Notes under the pieces: model-generated | Databases searched by the model: none | Told to the model about the DNA's origin: nothing | Seen by the model: the letters and a program-made list of their open reading frames with translations, nothing else | Shown: in pieces, positions 24,564 through 34,820 of the stretch | How the letters are laid out: the number at the start of each line of letters is the position of its first letter | How positions within the stretch are numbered: the first letter of the stretch is position 1 | Made by a program: the position numbers and the translations under genes | Origin: Lithospermum erythrorhizon | Lineage: Eukaryota; Streptophyta; Magnoliopsida; Boraginales; Boraginaceae | Direction: 5' to 3' | Length of the DNA stretch: 64,000 bases | Assembly (NCBI GenBank): GCA_019722365.1 | Contig: JADFUC010001729.1 | Coordinates: forward strand, 124,001-188,000

Positions 24564-25075
24564 TGAGTAGTTACGCTACTTGACTTAGTTCGAGATTGTA
24601 ATGGAGTCACCGCTCGAGCGATAAGTTTCCACCTTTGACCGGTGACCCCTACAAGCTTCGAGGTTGAGTAGTTTCTGTAGGCGAAATTTATTGACCTAGT
24701 TTACGTAGGGCGGGTGTTGACTTCTTAGTACGTTGTTATCTTTGAGCGGCGTGGTGGCTAGGGGATCCTCAGCAGTCATTTTATTTCTGTCTTATCGAGT
24801 TTTGAGTCATTGTTTACTCTAGTTGTGGGTGATTTATATTATGGATGTATTATTGAACACTCCTGTTTTTATGTCACTCTTATGTATCGAATATGTGATG
24901 TTGGGTTAGGTTTCGCCACGATGATGTCCACGATGTGTATGGAACTATTTCTACTTTTACTGCTTAAACTGTTTTAAATCCAGTCTTTTATTTTTTATAT
25001 CATCGTTGGGCGACTCGGGTATCCATTTCTACTAACGAGTCTAACCTCGACGTTTCGAGAATTTAAGTCGTTACA
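22243..25075 (-). mobile_element. Long LTR insertion (solo LTR, 2.8 kb) nested in the copia ruin
   Basis: Read on the minus strand it starts TGTAACGACTTAAATTCTCG and ends GGCTCGTTATTTCA, so it has TG...CA ends. Early sequence includes CGAGTCGCCCAACGATG, comparable to the GGGCGACT motif in the LTR at 8249. No gag or pol frames are present. The open frame at 23866-24279 (+) resembles no protein I know and is probably chance in the GC-richer part. Flanks are AATTT on the left and TAGGG on the right, so no target duplication is visible. That suggests a deletion at one side, consistent with loss of the copia gag-integrase region here. Confidence 0.6.
24475..24561. repeat. (TA)n microsatellite inside the LTR insertion
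   Basis: About 40 TA units with a short CATACATACA interruption near its start. Confidence 0.97.
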
Positions 25076-25172
25076 TAGGGGAACATATAACAAAATGAAT
25101 ATCAAAGTGATAAGGATAGAAGATATACCTAGTAGTGAGTACTTCCGATAGAGACGACTCGTACTCATAACG
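25076..25172 (-). other. Copia 5' leader with primer-binding site
   Basis: Directly after the 5' LTR (minus strand ending TGTAACA) comes CGTTATGAGTACGAGTCGTC. It resembles the CGTTATCAGCACGA primer-binding site used by many plant copia elements, with changes. The leader continues TATCGGAAGTACTCACTACT. It ends abruptly at the long LTR boundary. Confidence 0.65.
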
Positions 25173-25436
25173 TGTTACAAAAACCGAATATTTTATAGCT
25201 CGAACTACTATATTATGTTACTACTATATTATTATCACCAAACAATAATACTACTAGATGAAATATAGAGAAGAAAATAAATGTGTATTAATTGCTTTTT
25301 TGGTGTGTTTTTATTTGTAGGAATGGGGGTATTTATACTATAAAATTACCCCTTTAATACTATTCAAATACCCTTATTACTATTTATTTTTCAATTGATA
25401 TTTTAACATCACTATTAACATGTTGAATTTTATAAC
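25173..25436 (-). mobile_element. Copia 5' LTR, truncated
   Basis: It aligns in direct orientation with 20143-20412: TGTTACAAAAACCGAATATT, GATGAAATATAGAGAA and TACCCCTTTAATACTATTCA are shared with small differences. Similarity stops near 25436, where the other LTR continues for about 90 more bases. The outer (U3) end of this copy is therefore missing. Confidence 0.85.
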
Positions 25437-26023
25437 ACCATGCAATATGTTTAAAGTGAAAGTTTATTAGATTATAAAAGCTGTTTGTAACAAGACGTTA
25501 TAATCCTTGTTCTGTTTCAAAATCAAGATATGAAACTAACGACTATCTCGAAGTTGAATTTAATACTCCGTATTTGAAAAGTATGAGTCCTCTAAGAGTC
25601 CCTTTATTGACTGGATATTACTCAAACTAAAGACAACATAAGTACCACTTACTTAGTAGTATAACCGTAATAAGTATAAAGTTTAGAAACTATTCCGAGT
25701 TACGATATACTTTACTCCAACTTTTTGCTCCAAAATACTTATTAACTAAAGGAAGATCTTGCTGGAGTACCACTTACTCAAACTAAAGACAACATAAGTA
25801 CCACTTATTGACCGGAGTACCATTTTGTTAGTTCCAAAATACTTGGAACTAAAGGAAGATCCAACTTTTGGGGTATTTCTGAATAATTGATTTGGAACAG
25901 AGCATCATATCTTGCTTCAAAAAATATCCTTCAACAATGGTTGACGAACTTGCATTGTCATGCAACGTGGGAATCACATCGGCATAACACGAACATACAT
26001 AAACATGTATACTTTTATTATTA

Positions 26024-26065
26024 CTAGTAAAAAAGACGTATGATGCACGACATACAATCTATTTT
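26024..26065 (-). mobile_element. Helitron-like 3' terminus (minus strand)
   Basis: On the minus strand it reads GTATGTCGTGCATCATACGT, a T-rich run and CTAG followed by T. CGTGCATCATACG can form a short hairpin a few bases upstream of CTAG, as at plant Helitron 3' ends. The 5' end was not found. A related GGGATGCACGAC phrase without the CTAG occurs near 26861. Confidence 0.5.
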
Positions 26066-26873
26066 TTAAATATTTGATACATTTTTTATGTTTAATTCAA
26101 AATTATTTTAAAACTGTGTAAAACTTACACTCCTTCGAATTTTTTTCTAATTAATATTTTTATTTTTTGAAGGATCTTTTGTCGCGAATAACTCACTTAA
26201 ATATAATATAAAAATTATAATAAAATACAATGTCAATAGAAAAATACTATACCAAACTGAGATGTCCATAGGTAGATAAAAATATTAATTTCACAATTTA
26301 ATGTCCTCTGACTAAATATATTGACAAATTCATCATTAATATAGTATCATCGAATTATTTATTTTTAGGTCGGTTAAATTGGTATGATTTAAAAGGTATA
26401 ATTTAAATTTTATTGATCCCAATATATAAAATTCATATCTGCAAGGAATTCAATAATAATAATAATAATACACAAAATATATGATTATTTAACTAATACC
26501 TATTATTATAATAATAAAAATAGTTCTACATAATAATAACTCCACTCAAAATATATGATTATTTAACTAACACCTATTATAATAATAATAACAACAATAG
26601 TTTTACATGAAATATATTACTATTATTTAACTAACACCAATAACTAAAGATTGAAAATTACATATATGATGAGAAAACCAAATCATATTAATGAAAGGAG
26701 TATTAAATTAATAATATATAATATATGAGGCATATACGTATATATTATATATATATATATCACATTACAAAATTGAGCAAAATAATTGTGTTATTCGATG
26801 GATACCTTTGAATCATTAAACATACTATTGGAGATAAATAAATAAAGTTAATTAAAAAGTGGGATGCACGACA

Positions 26874-26879
<6 letters not shown>

Positions 26880-26915
<36 letters not shown>
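26880..26915. repeat. (TA)n microsatellite
   Basis: About 18 TA units. Confidence 0.95.
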
Positions 26916-26919
<4 letters not shown>

Positions 26920-27335
26920 ATTAATCAAATGTATGTGATGTATCATCCTCAAACCGTATGTATGTGTTGTTGATTCACTTCCAATTGATAATCTTACGTA
27001 TGTGCAACTATAAAGTATGATCAATACTTAATTGAATGTATAAGTTGTGAAAATGTAGGTATAAGTTGTGCAAGTATAAAGTATGATGAATATTTAATTG
27101 TAGTAGTAGTTAATTCCTATTAGAACTCATCAGTTATCAATTAAGAGGTGAAATTATTAATTAAAGTAATATATTTTCATAACTTTTAAAATTTTAGAGA
27201 GAAGGATAATTTAGTACTCCGTAATTATGAATGTGAAAATGGAAGAAACACAATCCTTATTCGCACTTTTATATATGTTGGTAATAATTGGCTTTAATTT
27301 TCAATACCAGTCTGACTTAATATTCAATCACAAAT

Positions 27336-30066
27336 CACTACTACATTTTTCACTTAATGCAACGGTGGAGGAATATCTAATGCAACGCCATTTACCTAAT
27401 CGTTGCAATACATATTCTAATGCAGCGGCTTGTATGAAACCTTTGCATTGGGCCTAGCTAATGCAACAGCTTCTCCAAAAGGGATTAATTATGGCGCAAA
27501 AAATTCCCTCCTAATTTTTCGAAGATTAGCTAATGCAATGGCTTCTCCAAAAGGAATTGATTTTTGGCGCAAAAATTTCCTTCCTAATTTTAGCACAAAA
27601 AGTTCCTTCCTAATAAAAGTGATGAACTGGATATAATATCCATAAATAAAATTTTATAAACAATTGTTGGGATACAATTGTACTTTCACACATGAAACAC
27701 ACTATTTGGATTTGGCACTACTACAAATTAATTAAAATGGTATAAGGAGCAATGCACATAAGTTGGAAACTCTTTAAATTAATAATCTATAAACTAATAA
27801 ACTCTCTAAGATAATAAATTTTTTTTATCATGATATCAATAATTTCTCTAAATTAATAACTCTATGAATTAATAAATTTTTCCGATCCCGATAATTTTAA
27901 TTTATAGAATTTTTAATGTATACTAGTTTAGCTATGTAAAATGGCACTATAATATATAGATAATACACGATATATATACTATATACCCTTAGTATTCAAT
28001 TGGTTTTTAATTAATTATTTTTATTTAAAAGTTAATTATTAAATTTAATAAATAATAGTTGGTAATTGTAAAAAATAAAGATGTCAACAATAACATAAAT
28101 ATATTAATGTATTATCCTATGAATTAATTCATTATTATTCAAATACGGAGTATAATTTTAGCATGAAATATAATTAACCGGAATATAATTATTCAAAACC
28201 GATTGCTCGTCCCAAATTCCGCCACCTCGTCGATCCTAAACTTCGGCCACCACCATCAATCGTCTAAGAGAAGGTAAATTCATGTTAAATTTCAATTAGT
28301 TAGTGTATTTGATTATTAATTGAATTAATTGCAGGTGGGTTTAGTAATTGGGAAATTAAGCAGGAGCTTAGACCGAGGGGTTCGTGTATGATCTAATTCC
28401 AAGAAAGGGGCTTCGGCTCATCAGGTCCATCACACTTATACTTCCAATATTAACACTTATGTTAAATATATCTATTCTAAAATATACTCTCATTGAAATT
28501 GAATTATTCCAAGTGTTAATTAATTTGATGAATTTGTATCGTTATTGTCGAATTCAGCTTCTTTATCTTTTGTCAAATGGTAGGCAGAGGTACATGGGCA
28601 TTTTTTATGTTGATTGGAATATTTAGCTGCAGTCATTTGATTACTCCAACTGTTGTCATTCGTGTAATTTTCTCTTTTGAGATCAACATTGCTTTGTACT
28701 GCAAATTTTGTGGGGTATAAGTTTTCTGTGGTTGTAAACTTTGAATGACAATATAAAATAAATATGGAAATGGAGATAGGTGTGCAAAGTAAACTGTCCA
28801 CATGGTCTACTGAATTTAATGTAGTTTAAGTCGTGAATCCGTAAACTTTATTGAAGGTATAAGTTGTGGCAAATGATTATAAGTTTCAATTCATTCAGTA
28901 TTTTAACATTTTGATTAATTTGCATAAATATGAAAAAATTAAGTTATTAAATTGGATGGAAATCTATTGGTCTCAACTGTATAATTATGAAAAAAACTTC
29001 ATGTCAAAGGATGTCGTAATTTATGTGATAGTTTATTTGATAGTAAATTCAATTTCGCTTTCTATTGATGACTTAATTTCAGTTATACTTTTAATTGATT
29101 AAGTTTAAATCCTAATGTGCAGGTTGTTTAGTCCCAATGAGGTAAGATTAGAGGTCTAATCCTATAATCAATCTCATAATCTCATTTAATGGTTGAATAG
29201 ATGCGTTGAAAAATAGTTTTGAGGGCTTACGCCTAGAGTATGGATAGGCGTATGGATTAAACATTTGGTCTTTTTAGATGTTTTTGTGCTACTATATATA
29301 TAAAGATTGGTGTATGATAGTGATCTTTCTTATAAATTTGGTCTTTTTTAGTTAGAGGGAAGTAAATTGTAGTATTCATATTCATTGATTTATTTGCAGG
29401 GGAATTTTAAGCTTTAACACATGCAAGAGCTCATAGAAGAATTTGAAACAACTTATCTAAGGTTCGTGACTTATATCTATATAATTGTAGCTAGATGTGA
29501 TCTTATGTTTGTGTAATCTACTGTATATGTAATCTTATCGATTCGAAAGATGTTCTTTGTTTTGACATGTACAAATCTTGTGATTTTCAGGAAAATATAA
29601 ATGGAGAACATTTGAAGATAAATATAATGATGATGTTGTAGAAGAGAAGTTTCTTTATGAAAAATAGTTATTTTTATATTACTCCTTAGTTATGAACACT
29701 TACTAATTTATGTAGTAAAGAAGTATTCAATTTTGTATTATATCTATGGAAAACTATATATTGTATTATAGATTTTATATTAATGAACTTCTATTTGTAT
29801 TTATTATACAATTCATTTAAATGTGTATTATACGATTCATTTAAATATAATTTATATATTATACGATTTATTTAAATTATTTAATCGATATATCATCAGA
29901 ATAGTACAAAAGGTCCTTGCATTAGTTATAGCTATCAGTCAGCTTGTAATATTAGGTTGTTGCATTAGTTATAAAGCTATGCAAGATGAAGGTAAATTCA
30001 TCGAACCATTGTAATATAGTCAAAAGCCATTAAACTCTAATGCAATCTAATGTAATGGTAGTAGTG
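27336..30066. mobile_element. Complete non-autonomous CACTA element (2731 bp)
   Basis: The left end is CACTACTACATTTTTCAC and the reverse-complemented right end is CACTACTACCATTACATT. Both are flanked by AAT (27333-27335 and 30067-30069), the 3-bp target duplication of CACTA/EnSpm elements. Subterminal repeats based on TAATGCAACGG occur in direct form at the left (27355-27545). They recur as TTGCATTAG-type complements at the right (29915-30055). No TNP2 transposase is encoded. A second CACTACTACAAATTAATT sits at 27716, possibly an end of a nested relative. Plus-strand exon-like segments lie inside (see 28190-29670). Confidence 0.88.
28190..29670 (+). other. Exon-like segments carried inside the CACTA element
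   Basis: Plausible splice sites occur in series on the plus strand. GAGAAG|GTAAATTC is near 28274 and ATTGCAG|GTGGG near 28335. TTTGCAG|GGG is near 29400 and ATCTAAG|GTTCG near 29461. TTTTCAG|GAAAA is near 29591, followed by a clean terminal frame (KYKWRTFEDKYNDDVVEEKF) with a stop near 29667. The upstream segment (28200-28270) is richer in C and G than its surroundings. This may be a captured host-gene fragment or the element's own accessory gene. No family recognised and no start codon assigned. Confidence 0.3.
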
Positions 30067-30282
30067 AATTCTCACTATAGATATAGAGTTTCGTTAATTT
30101 ATGTTGTCTGCCAGAAATATATCTAGCCAACTTATATATATTCAATTCCCTGATTTAGTTCTCAAAGGCCAAAACTCCATAGCCGCATAATTTTGAGAGT
30201 CAACAACAATATTTTTAAAAAATAATAGAAAAAATTAGGCATTATCCACTCTCATTTTTTATGTCTTAAAGCTCACTTCTCC

Positions 30283-30290
30283 TATATATA
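30283..30290 (+). promoter_or_regulatory. Putative TATA box of the ATL gene
   Basis: TATATATA lies about 190 bp upstream of the ATG at 30481, followed by a pyrimidine-rich stretch suitable for a transcript start near 30315-30330. It lies only about 215 bp from the right end of the CACTA element, so the proximal promoter is short or includes element sequence. Confidence 0.5.
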
Positions 30291-30480
30291 TTTCTTCAAA
30301 TTCCATTTTGACTTGTAAATGCTTCCTGCCTTCAATTCATCTTTTATAGCTACTGATCAAAGATACTTATATACTCCCCACTCGAAAAAACATTGAGATC
30401 TTAGTATCTCATGCCTAACGTCCTATAATCCTATACACATAACTAAAACCTAACTTTTTTATATATGATCCATTGCATCT

Positions 30481-31755
30481 ATGCAGGAGAGTCGGAAAAT
30501 CAAAATCGTCGAAACCAAATATGCCACAATTCATACAAATCATGTCCGCATTATTGTTACAGCCTTTTTCATCATCCAATTGTTGTTGGTCCTCCCATAC
30601 AAGGTTGTTGGTCAAACAGGGGATGCCTCATCGCCACCACCAGAAGGTCGTCAATACTTAACGGACGATACACTTAATGTCAGCCCCGGAATGGCCATTC
30701 TTCTCGTCGGTCTTATAACAACATTCTTCATGATGGGGTGTATCTCCGTCTATGCACGGAGGTGCATAGACGCTTGGTCAGGGGCTACAAGAGGCGACGA
30801 ATTACCTATTCGAGACATAAACCGACGATCAGGTAGAACGAGGCACGGGATTGACCCTAATGTGCTAGACACATTTCCATCTTTTCTATATTCCGATGTT
30901 AAAGGACTAAAGATTGGGAAAGCTGCCTTAGAATGTGCCGTTTGCTTGTTCGAATTTGAAGATGATGCAACATTGCGGTTACTTCCAAAATGTTGTCACG
31001 TGTTCCACCCCGAATGTATTGACACGTGGCTAGCGTCTCATGTTACATGTCCCGTGTGTCGGGCAGATCTCGTAGCTATTCCTAGAGAGGAAACACTAGA
31101 TAATTGTAATCTAACGAGGGCTGAGTCAGTTCTCAACCCTCCTCATCCAGTGAATGAGATAAGTGAGTTGCCGATGATTGATATTAATATTTGTTCACCT
31201 GAGATAATAATTTCGGTTCAATCACCTAACCCAAACCGGGAGATTAAAGTCACTAATAGAAGTCCACATGTTTCACGGACAGTTCCCAAATCGCTCTCAA
31301 CCGGTAACTTACTCGTTCAACCCGGCCAAGACGATGAACGGTTTACCTTGAGGTTACCACAAGGTGTGCAACAAATGCTGAAAAACTCGGAGCTACGAAG
31401 AGCGGCGAGTCATTCAGCATGGCCAATGGAACGTAGTCCAAAGAGATGGTTTAGAAGGAGTACTAGCTTTGGAACCGGCCGAGGGAAGAACAATAATGTG
31501 CATTACGAGCAGTTCGACACGGAATGTCGACCAGACCGATGGGGGTTTTCCATTACTCCGCCATTTGTTTCCCGGTCCAAATCGGTTAATCAGTCGCCAG
31601 CTACAGATGGAAGTAGCAAAAGTAACATAATGGCAGCAAGTGGGAGCTTGATTAAGACCGTTAAGTCTCCATTTGATCGATTGTTTAGTGCAACGGAGAA
31701 GGATGAAATTGGAGAAAGGTCGTTTACTAGGCTAACTGGTAACAACCATGTTTAA
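30481..31755 (+). CDS. RING-H2 finger E3 ubiquitin ligase, ATL family (ATL6/ATL31-like)
   Basis: An uninterrupted frame of 424 residues. Residues about 22-44 are hydrophobic (signal or first membrane segment), and residues 71-92 form a transmembrane helix ending in VYARRC. The GLD-type region starts at about residue 124 (IDPNVLDTFPSFLYSDVKGL). The RING-H2 domain spans 151-194 with ligands C152, C155, C171, H173, H176, C179, C190 and C193, plus the ATL-typical tryptophan W183. ATL proteins are membrane-anchored E3 ligases. ATL6 and ATL31 act in carbon/nitrogen response and defence signalling, and the long basic, serine-rich tail (about 200-424) fits that subgroup. Lack of introns is normal for ATLs. 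The ATG at 30481 is the only one in frame before the membrane segment. Function of this copy beyond the family is inferred. Confidence 0.93.
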   Translation: MQESRKIKIVETKYATIHTNHVRIIVTAFFIIQLLLVLPYKVVGQTGDASSPPPEGRQYLTDDTLNVSPGMAILLVGLITTFFMMGCISVYARRCIDAWSGATRGDELPIRDINRRSGRTRHGIDPNVLDTFPSFLYSDVKGLKIGKAALECAVCLFEFEDDATLRLLPKCCHVFHPECIDTWLASHVTCPVCRADLVAIPREETLDNCNLTRAESVLNPPHPVNEISELPMIDINICSPEIIISVQSPNPNREIKVTNRSPHVSRTVPKSLSTGNLLVQPGQDDERFTLRLPQGVQQMLKNSELRRAASHSAWPMERSPKRWFRRSTSFGTGRGKNNNVHYEQFDTECRPDRWGFSITPPFVSRSKSVNQSPATDGSSKSNIMAASGSLIKTVKSPFDRLFSATEKDEIGERSFTRLTGNNHV

Positions 31756-32331
31756 GAAATTAAATACATGACATACATGATACATGTCACAAACAATAAT
31801 TGTTCACTTTCTTTGTTTTTTTTTATTTGGTTTTCTAATCGGTTTTCTTAATTGTTTTCAATATGTATTATTTAGATGTAAACAATGATTGCAAGGATTA
31901 TATAGTAACATTGTGATGTGTTCCAATTTAGTTTATTTTTTGATGGGCCATATTCTTATGCATTTTATTTGCTAAGTCAGAGTGCGGGGTTGATTTCTCC
32001 ATATATAATACATTTTCTTTTTCTTTGATAAAGTTGATTAATAAGTTGGATAGTGAAACGAGAGCTGATTAGCAAGTCGTTGACAATAATAAAACAGCTA
32101 TATATGCTTCGCACGATGATTGGTTTAAATTTGACATTTGTTAATTAATTATATATATGAAACTTGTATAAATATATACATATATCAAACGGTAACTGTA
32201 CTATGATGATCTAGACACCTAACTAATCATTTGACCGTCCGCCAATCCTGAACAAATATAGTTAGATAGGTAATCAAAAAGATTAAATTTGTTTAAATAA
32301 AATATTTTTCATTATTAGTAGGGTTAGTTAC
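31756..32331. other. ATL 3' flank and intergenic stretch
   Basis: A T-rich region (31800-31900) follows the stop and probably holds the 3' UTR and polyadenylation signals. No further gene seen. Confidence 0.5.
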
Positions 32332-34128
32332 TGTAAAACTGAAAGTGATAGAAATGAGAATACTTATCCATATTTCAAGGCTGTGATGTGTAATGGAAAG
32401 AAGAATTTTTATTATTTATTTAAGAATTTCAAAAATAAAGTTCTTATAGGGAAAAATTCGCCGGTATCAGGTTTTATCGGAGTAAAGAGAATCCTACTTA
32501 TTGACATAAGTTCACCAAGCGTTCATGATTTGTCAGATCATCTTGGAGCACAACACATTTGGCTGAGCGATCTTGATAGAGGTTTGGTATGAAATTCGAG
32601 GCAGTTTGATGATTTGTTTTTTTTAGGCTGGCTTGATTTGGATAGGGCTACACATAAAATTTGGGATAATAACATCACTTGTCTTGATGGACTTGGGAGG
32701 CTGAGTGCGAACAGGATCAGTGAAGCTGCAGAGTCTGCCCAGCGGCGTGTTCTCGTGTTGGGCTGTGTTGGGCGATGCTGGAGTGCTGAGCGATGCCGGT
32801 CATATTAGGCGGATAGAGTGCGTAAGTGTCTTTGCGGTGTGGTCTTCAGCTTTGTGGTGGGGGCTTAAGGGATATTCTCGTGGCCGGTTGTGTAGGCTGA
32901 ATAAATTTCACTAACTTGCTGTGGAGACTTCTGCGTATTTAGTGGGACTTTGTGCGCGATGTAGTCTTTGTCTTTGGTAGAAGTTGATTTGGGATAGAGG
33001 CTTCCGACAGTTACGTGAAGTGATATCAAGCAAGTTATTAGGCGATGTCGCGACTTGCTGGCTTTACCTTATTCTGTGGCCCAGAACATTGCTTTGTGGG
33101 GAGTGGGGACTAGTGATATTTAGTCTCACTTGATTTTGATTTAAGCTTTAGGCGATGTGCGGCAGCATGCTGAGGCGCCGCGAGGGTTGAGTATCTGACA
33201 GCCGATGGCAGTGATCGATAGGCATGGGCGGCGTGTTCACTGCACAGACTCAGTATAGGGGCGAATATTTAGTGTATTTTCTATATCTGGAACTTGATGA
33301 ATCAAACTTGAGAATTTTCAGGTGTTCATATAAGATTTATGAATAATCGGGGTGCTTGTAGCTCGTTCGAATATTCGAAGCATTACGTGAGAGATGCATG
33401 TTAGATTACAGACAAATTTTCTTACTCCTTGAAAATTGTGCGTTCTGCTTGATAATTCTTGATTCAGAGACACCTATTTAGGACACCTAAAAGGTGTTTT
33501 CCGACCACACAGTGGTGTTTACTGGCTGGTGGTTCAAAAAGATTTAACTGTTCAGTCTTTATTTTCTCATGTTTTTCTTGTTTATTTCTAATGAATTGGA
33601 TGTCAATTTCGAAAATATAAGGGGATATTTATAGGCTTTTTAGCTTTGAATACTTGCTTCGATTAGTTGGTTAATTTTAGGGATCCACGATGCTTAACCG
33701 TCGAATTTTGGTGGAATCGAGCTCGGATGTTTAGGAATTAATTCTCCTCAAGAAATCTGATATAGGCCTATTTTGATCAAGAAAGTTTGGATTACAGTTA
33801 AAATGCGTTTTAAATGACTAGGGCCTTTTGGGTAGTAATTTTTAGTCATAACCACAGGTGTCCATTTGATCCTCGAAACTTTGAGTTAATTTTAAACACA
33901 TTAGGCAATTTTAATCGATAAAGTTGATTTTAAACTCAGACCTAAATTTAATGAACGCTGCCAGAGTTATTTTAGGAAGCGGATTCATGAGGGTTTCACA
34001 TTAAATTAGAACAGATGAAGACACATCTAATAATCTTTTTTGGTGCTTGATTTTAAAAATTAATTTGATTAAATTAAATGCTTGATCATTTTTTAATTTA
34101 TGTTTTAATAATTTTCACTTTATCTACA
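32332..34128 (-). mobile_element. Probable retrotransposon LTR (1.8 kb, minus strand)
   Basis: On the minus strand it starts TGTAGATAAAGTG and ends CAGTTTTACA, so it has TG...CA ends. A promoter-like CTATAAATATCCCC (33621-33634) sits mid-way, followed by R/U5-like sequence. Flanking pentamers are GTTAC (left) and GTTGC (right), a near-match that would suit a solo LTR. However, CCTGAGGGGCAAC just outside the right end looks like a polypurine tract, which would make it the 3' LTR of a longer element. No pol domain was recognised in the adjoining 34.1-36 kb. Confidence 0.45.
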
Positions 34129-34638
34129 GTTGCCCCTCAGGCAGGGGTGGAGTGTGGGGTTTGACCTGATGTTTATTTTCGACATGAATATGTGGATATT
34201 TCAAAGAGACTTTTCTTACACACCAAATAACAACCACTTGACATCCGATTCTCTTTATTGACTTATTGGATATATTTTGGATCATTGTTGATAAGTATTT
34301 ATTCTGCAATGCAATCTAGGTTCATTAGCTTCCTTTCTAGGAGGTCAGGCCTAATGGTTAACTTGATTTCAGGCTTTATTTGCGAGATGCATTTAAAAAT
34401 TTGAGTACGGTCTGAGTAAATTAAATCCAAGTATCGTTGGGGACTTTAAAGGATGTGATACCCGTTTAGGGATTTGTTTGATGCTGGCGATCGTGCTGGT
34501 CAACTCACAGAAGCTTATAGAAAGGTTAACTCATTTGTAGGATTTATTGTGGCGCATTTTAAGTATCACGAACATTAATTAGTCTTTGATCTTAAGGCTT
34601 ATTGAGCTTAATATATAGCTGTATTAGGATCAGTAATT

Positions 34639-34820
34639 CTCAATTTATTAGAGAATTAAATTATTCGGGTTTGATGTTAACATGATGTATTACATGTTAA
34701 GACCCTATTTAATCCTCAATTTATTAGAGAATTAATTGATTTGGGTTTAATGTTAACATGAATTTATTACATGTTAAGACTCATTTAACTCTCAATTTAT
34801 TTGAGACTTAAATTATTTTA
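34639..34820. repeat. 76-bp tandem repeat, 2.4 copies
   Basis: Units start at 34639, 34715 and 34791, each with CTCAATTTATT. The first two continue with GAGAATTAA, GGGTTT-ATGTTAACATG and TATTACATGTTAAGAC. Spacing is exactly 76 bp. ACATGTTAA and TTAACATG give each unit internal palindromy. Confidence 0.92.

Larger units (their letters stand above)
25437..27335. other. AT-rich intergenic stretch with local duplications
   Basis: A phrase CTCAAACTAAAGACAACATA plus AGTACCACTTA occurs near 25620 and 25777. AACTAAAGGAAGATC occurs near 25745 and 25848. Near 26460-26640 are AAT-rich triplet runs and repeated copies of ATGATTATTTAACTAA with CACC(T)ATTAT. A Helitron end lies at 26024. No gene seen. Confidence 0.5.

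Noticed and set aside
27716..27735. Second CACTACTAC terminus as the start of another complete element
   Set aside because: No inverted partner with flanking 3-bp duplication could be found; kept only as a remark under the 27336-30066 element.
30465..30677. Frames overlapping the start of the ATL gene in other frames and on the minus strand
   Set aside because: The RING-H2 frame from 30481 explains the region fully.
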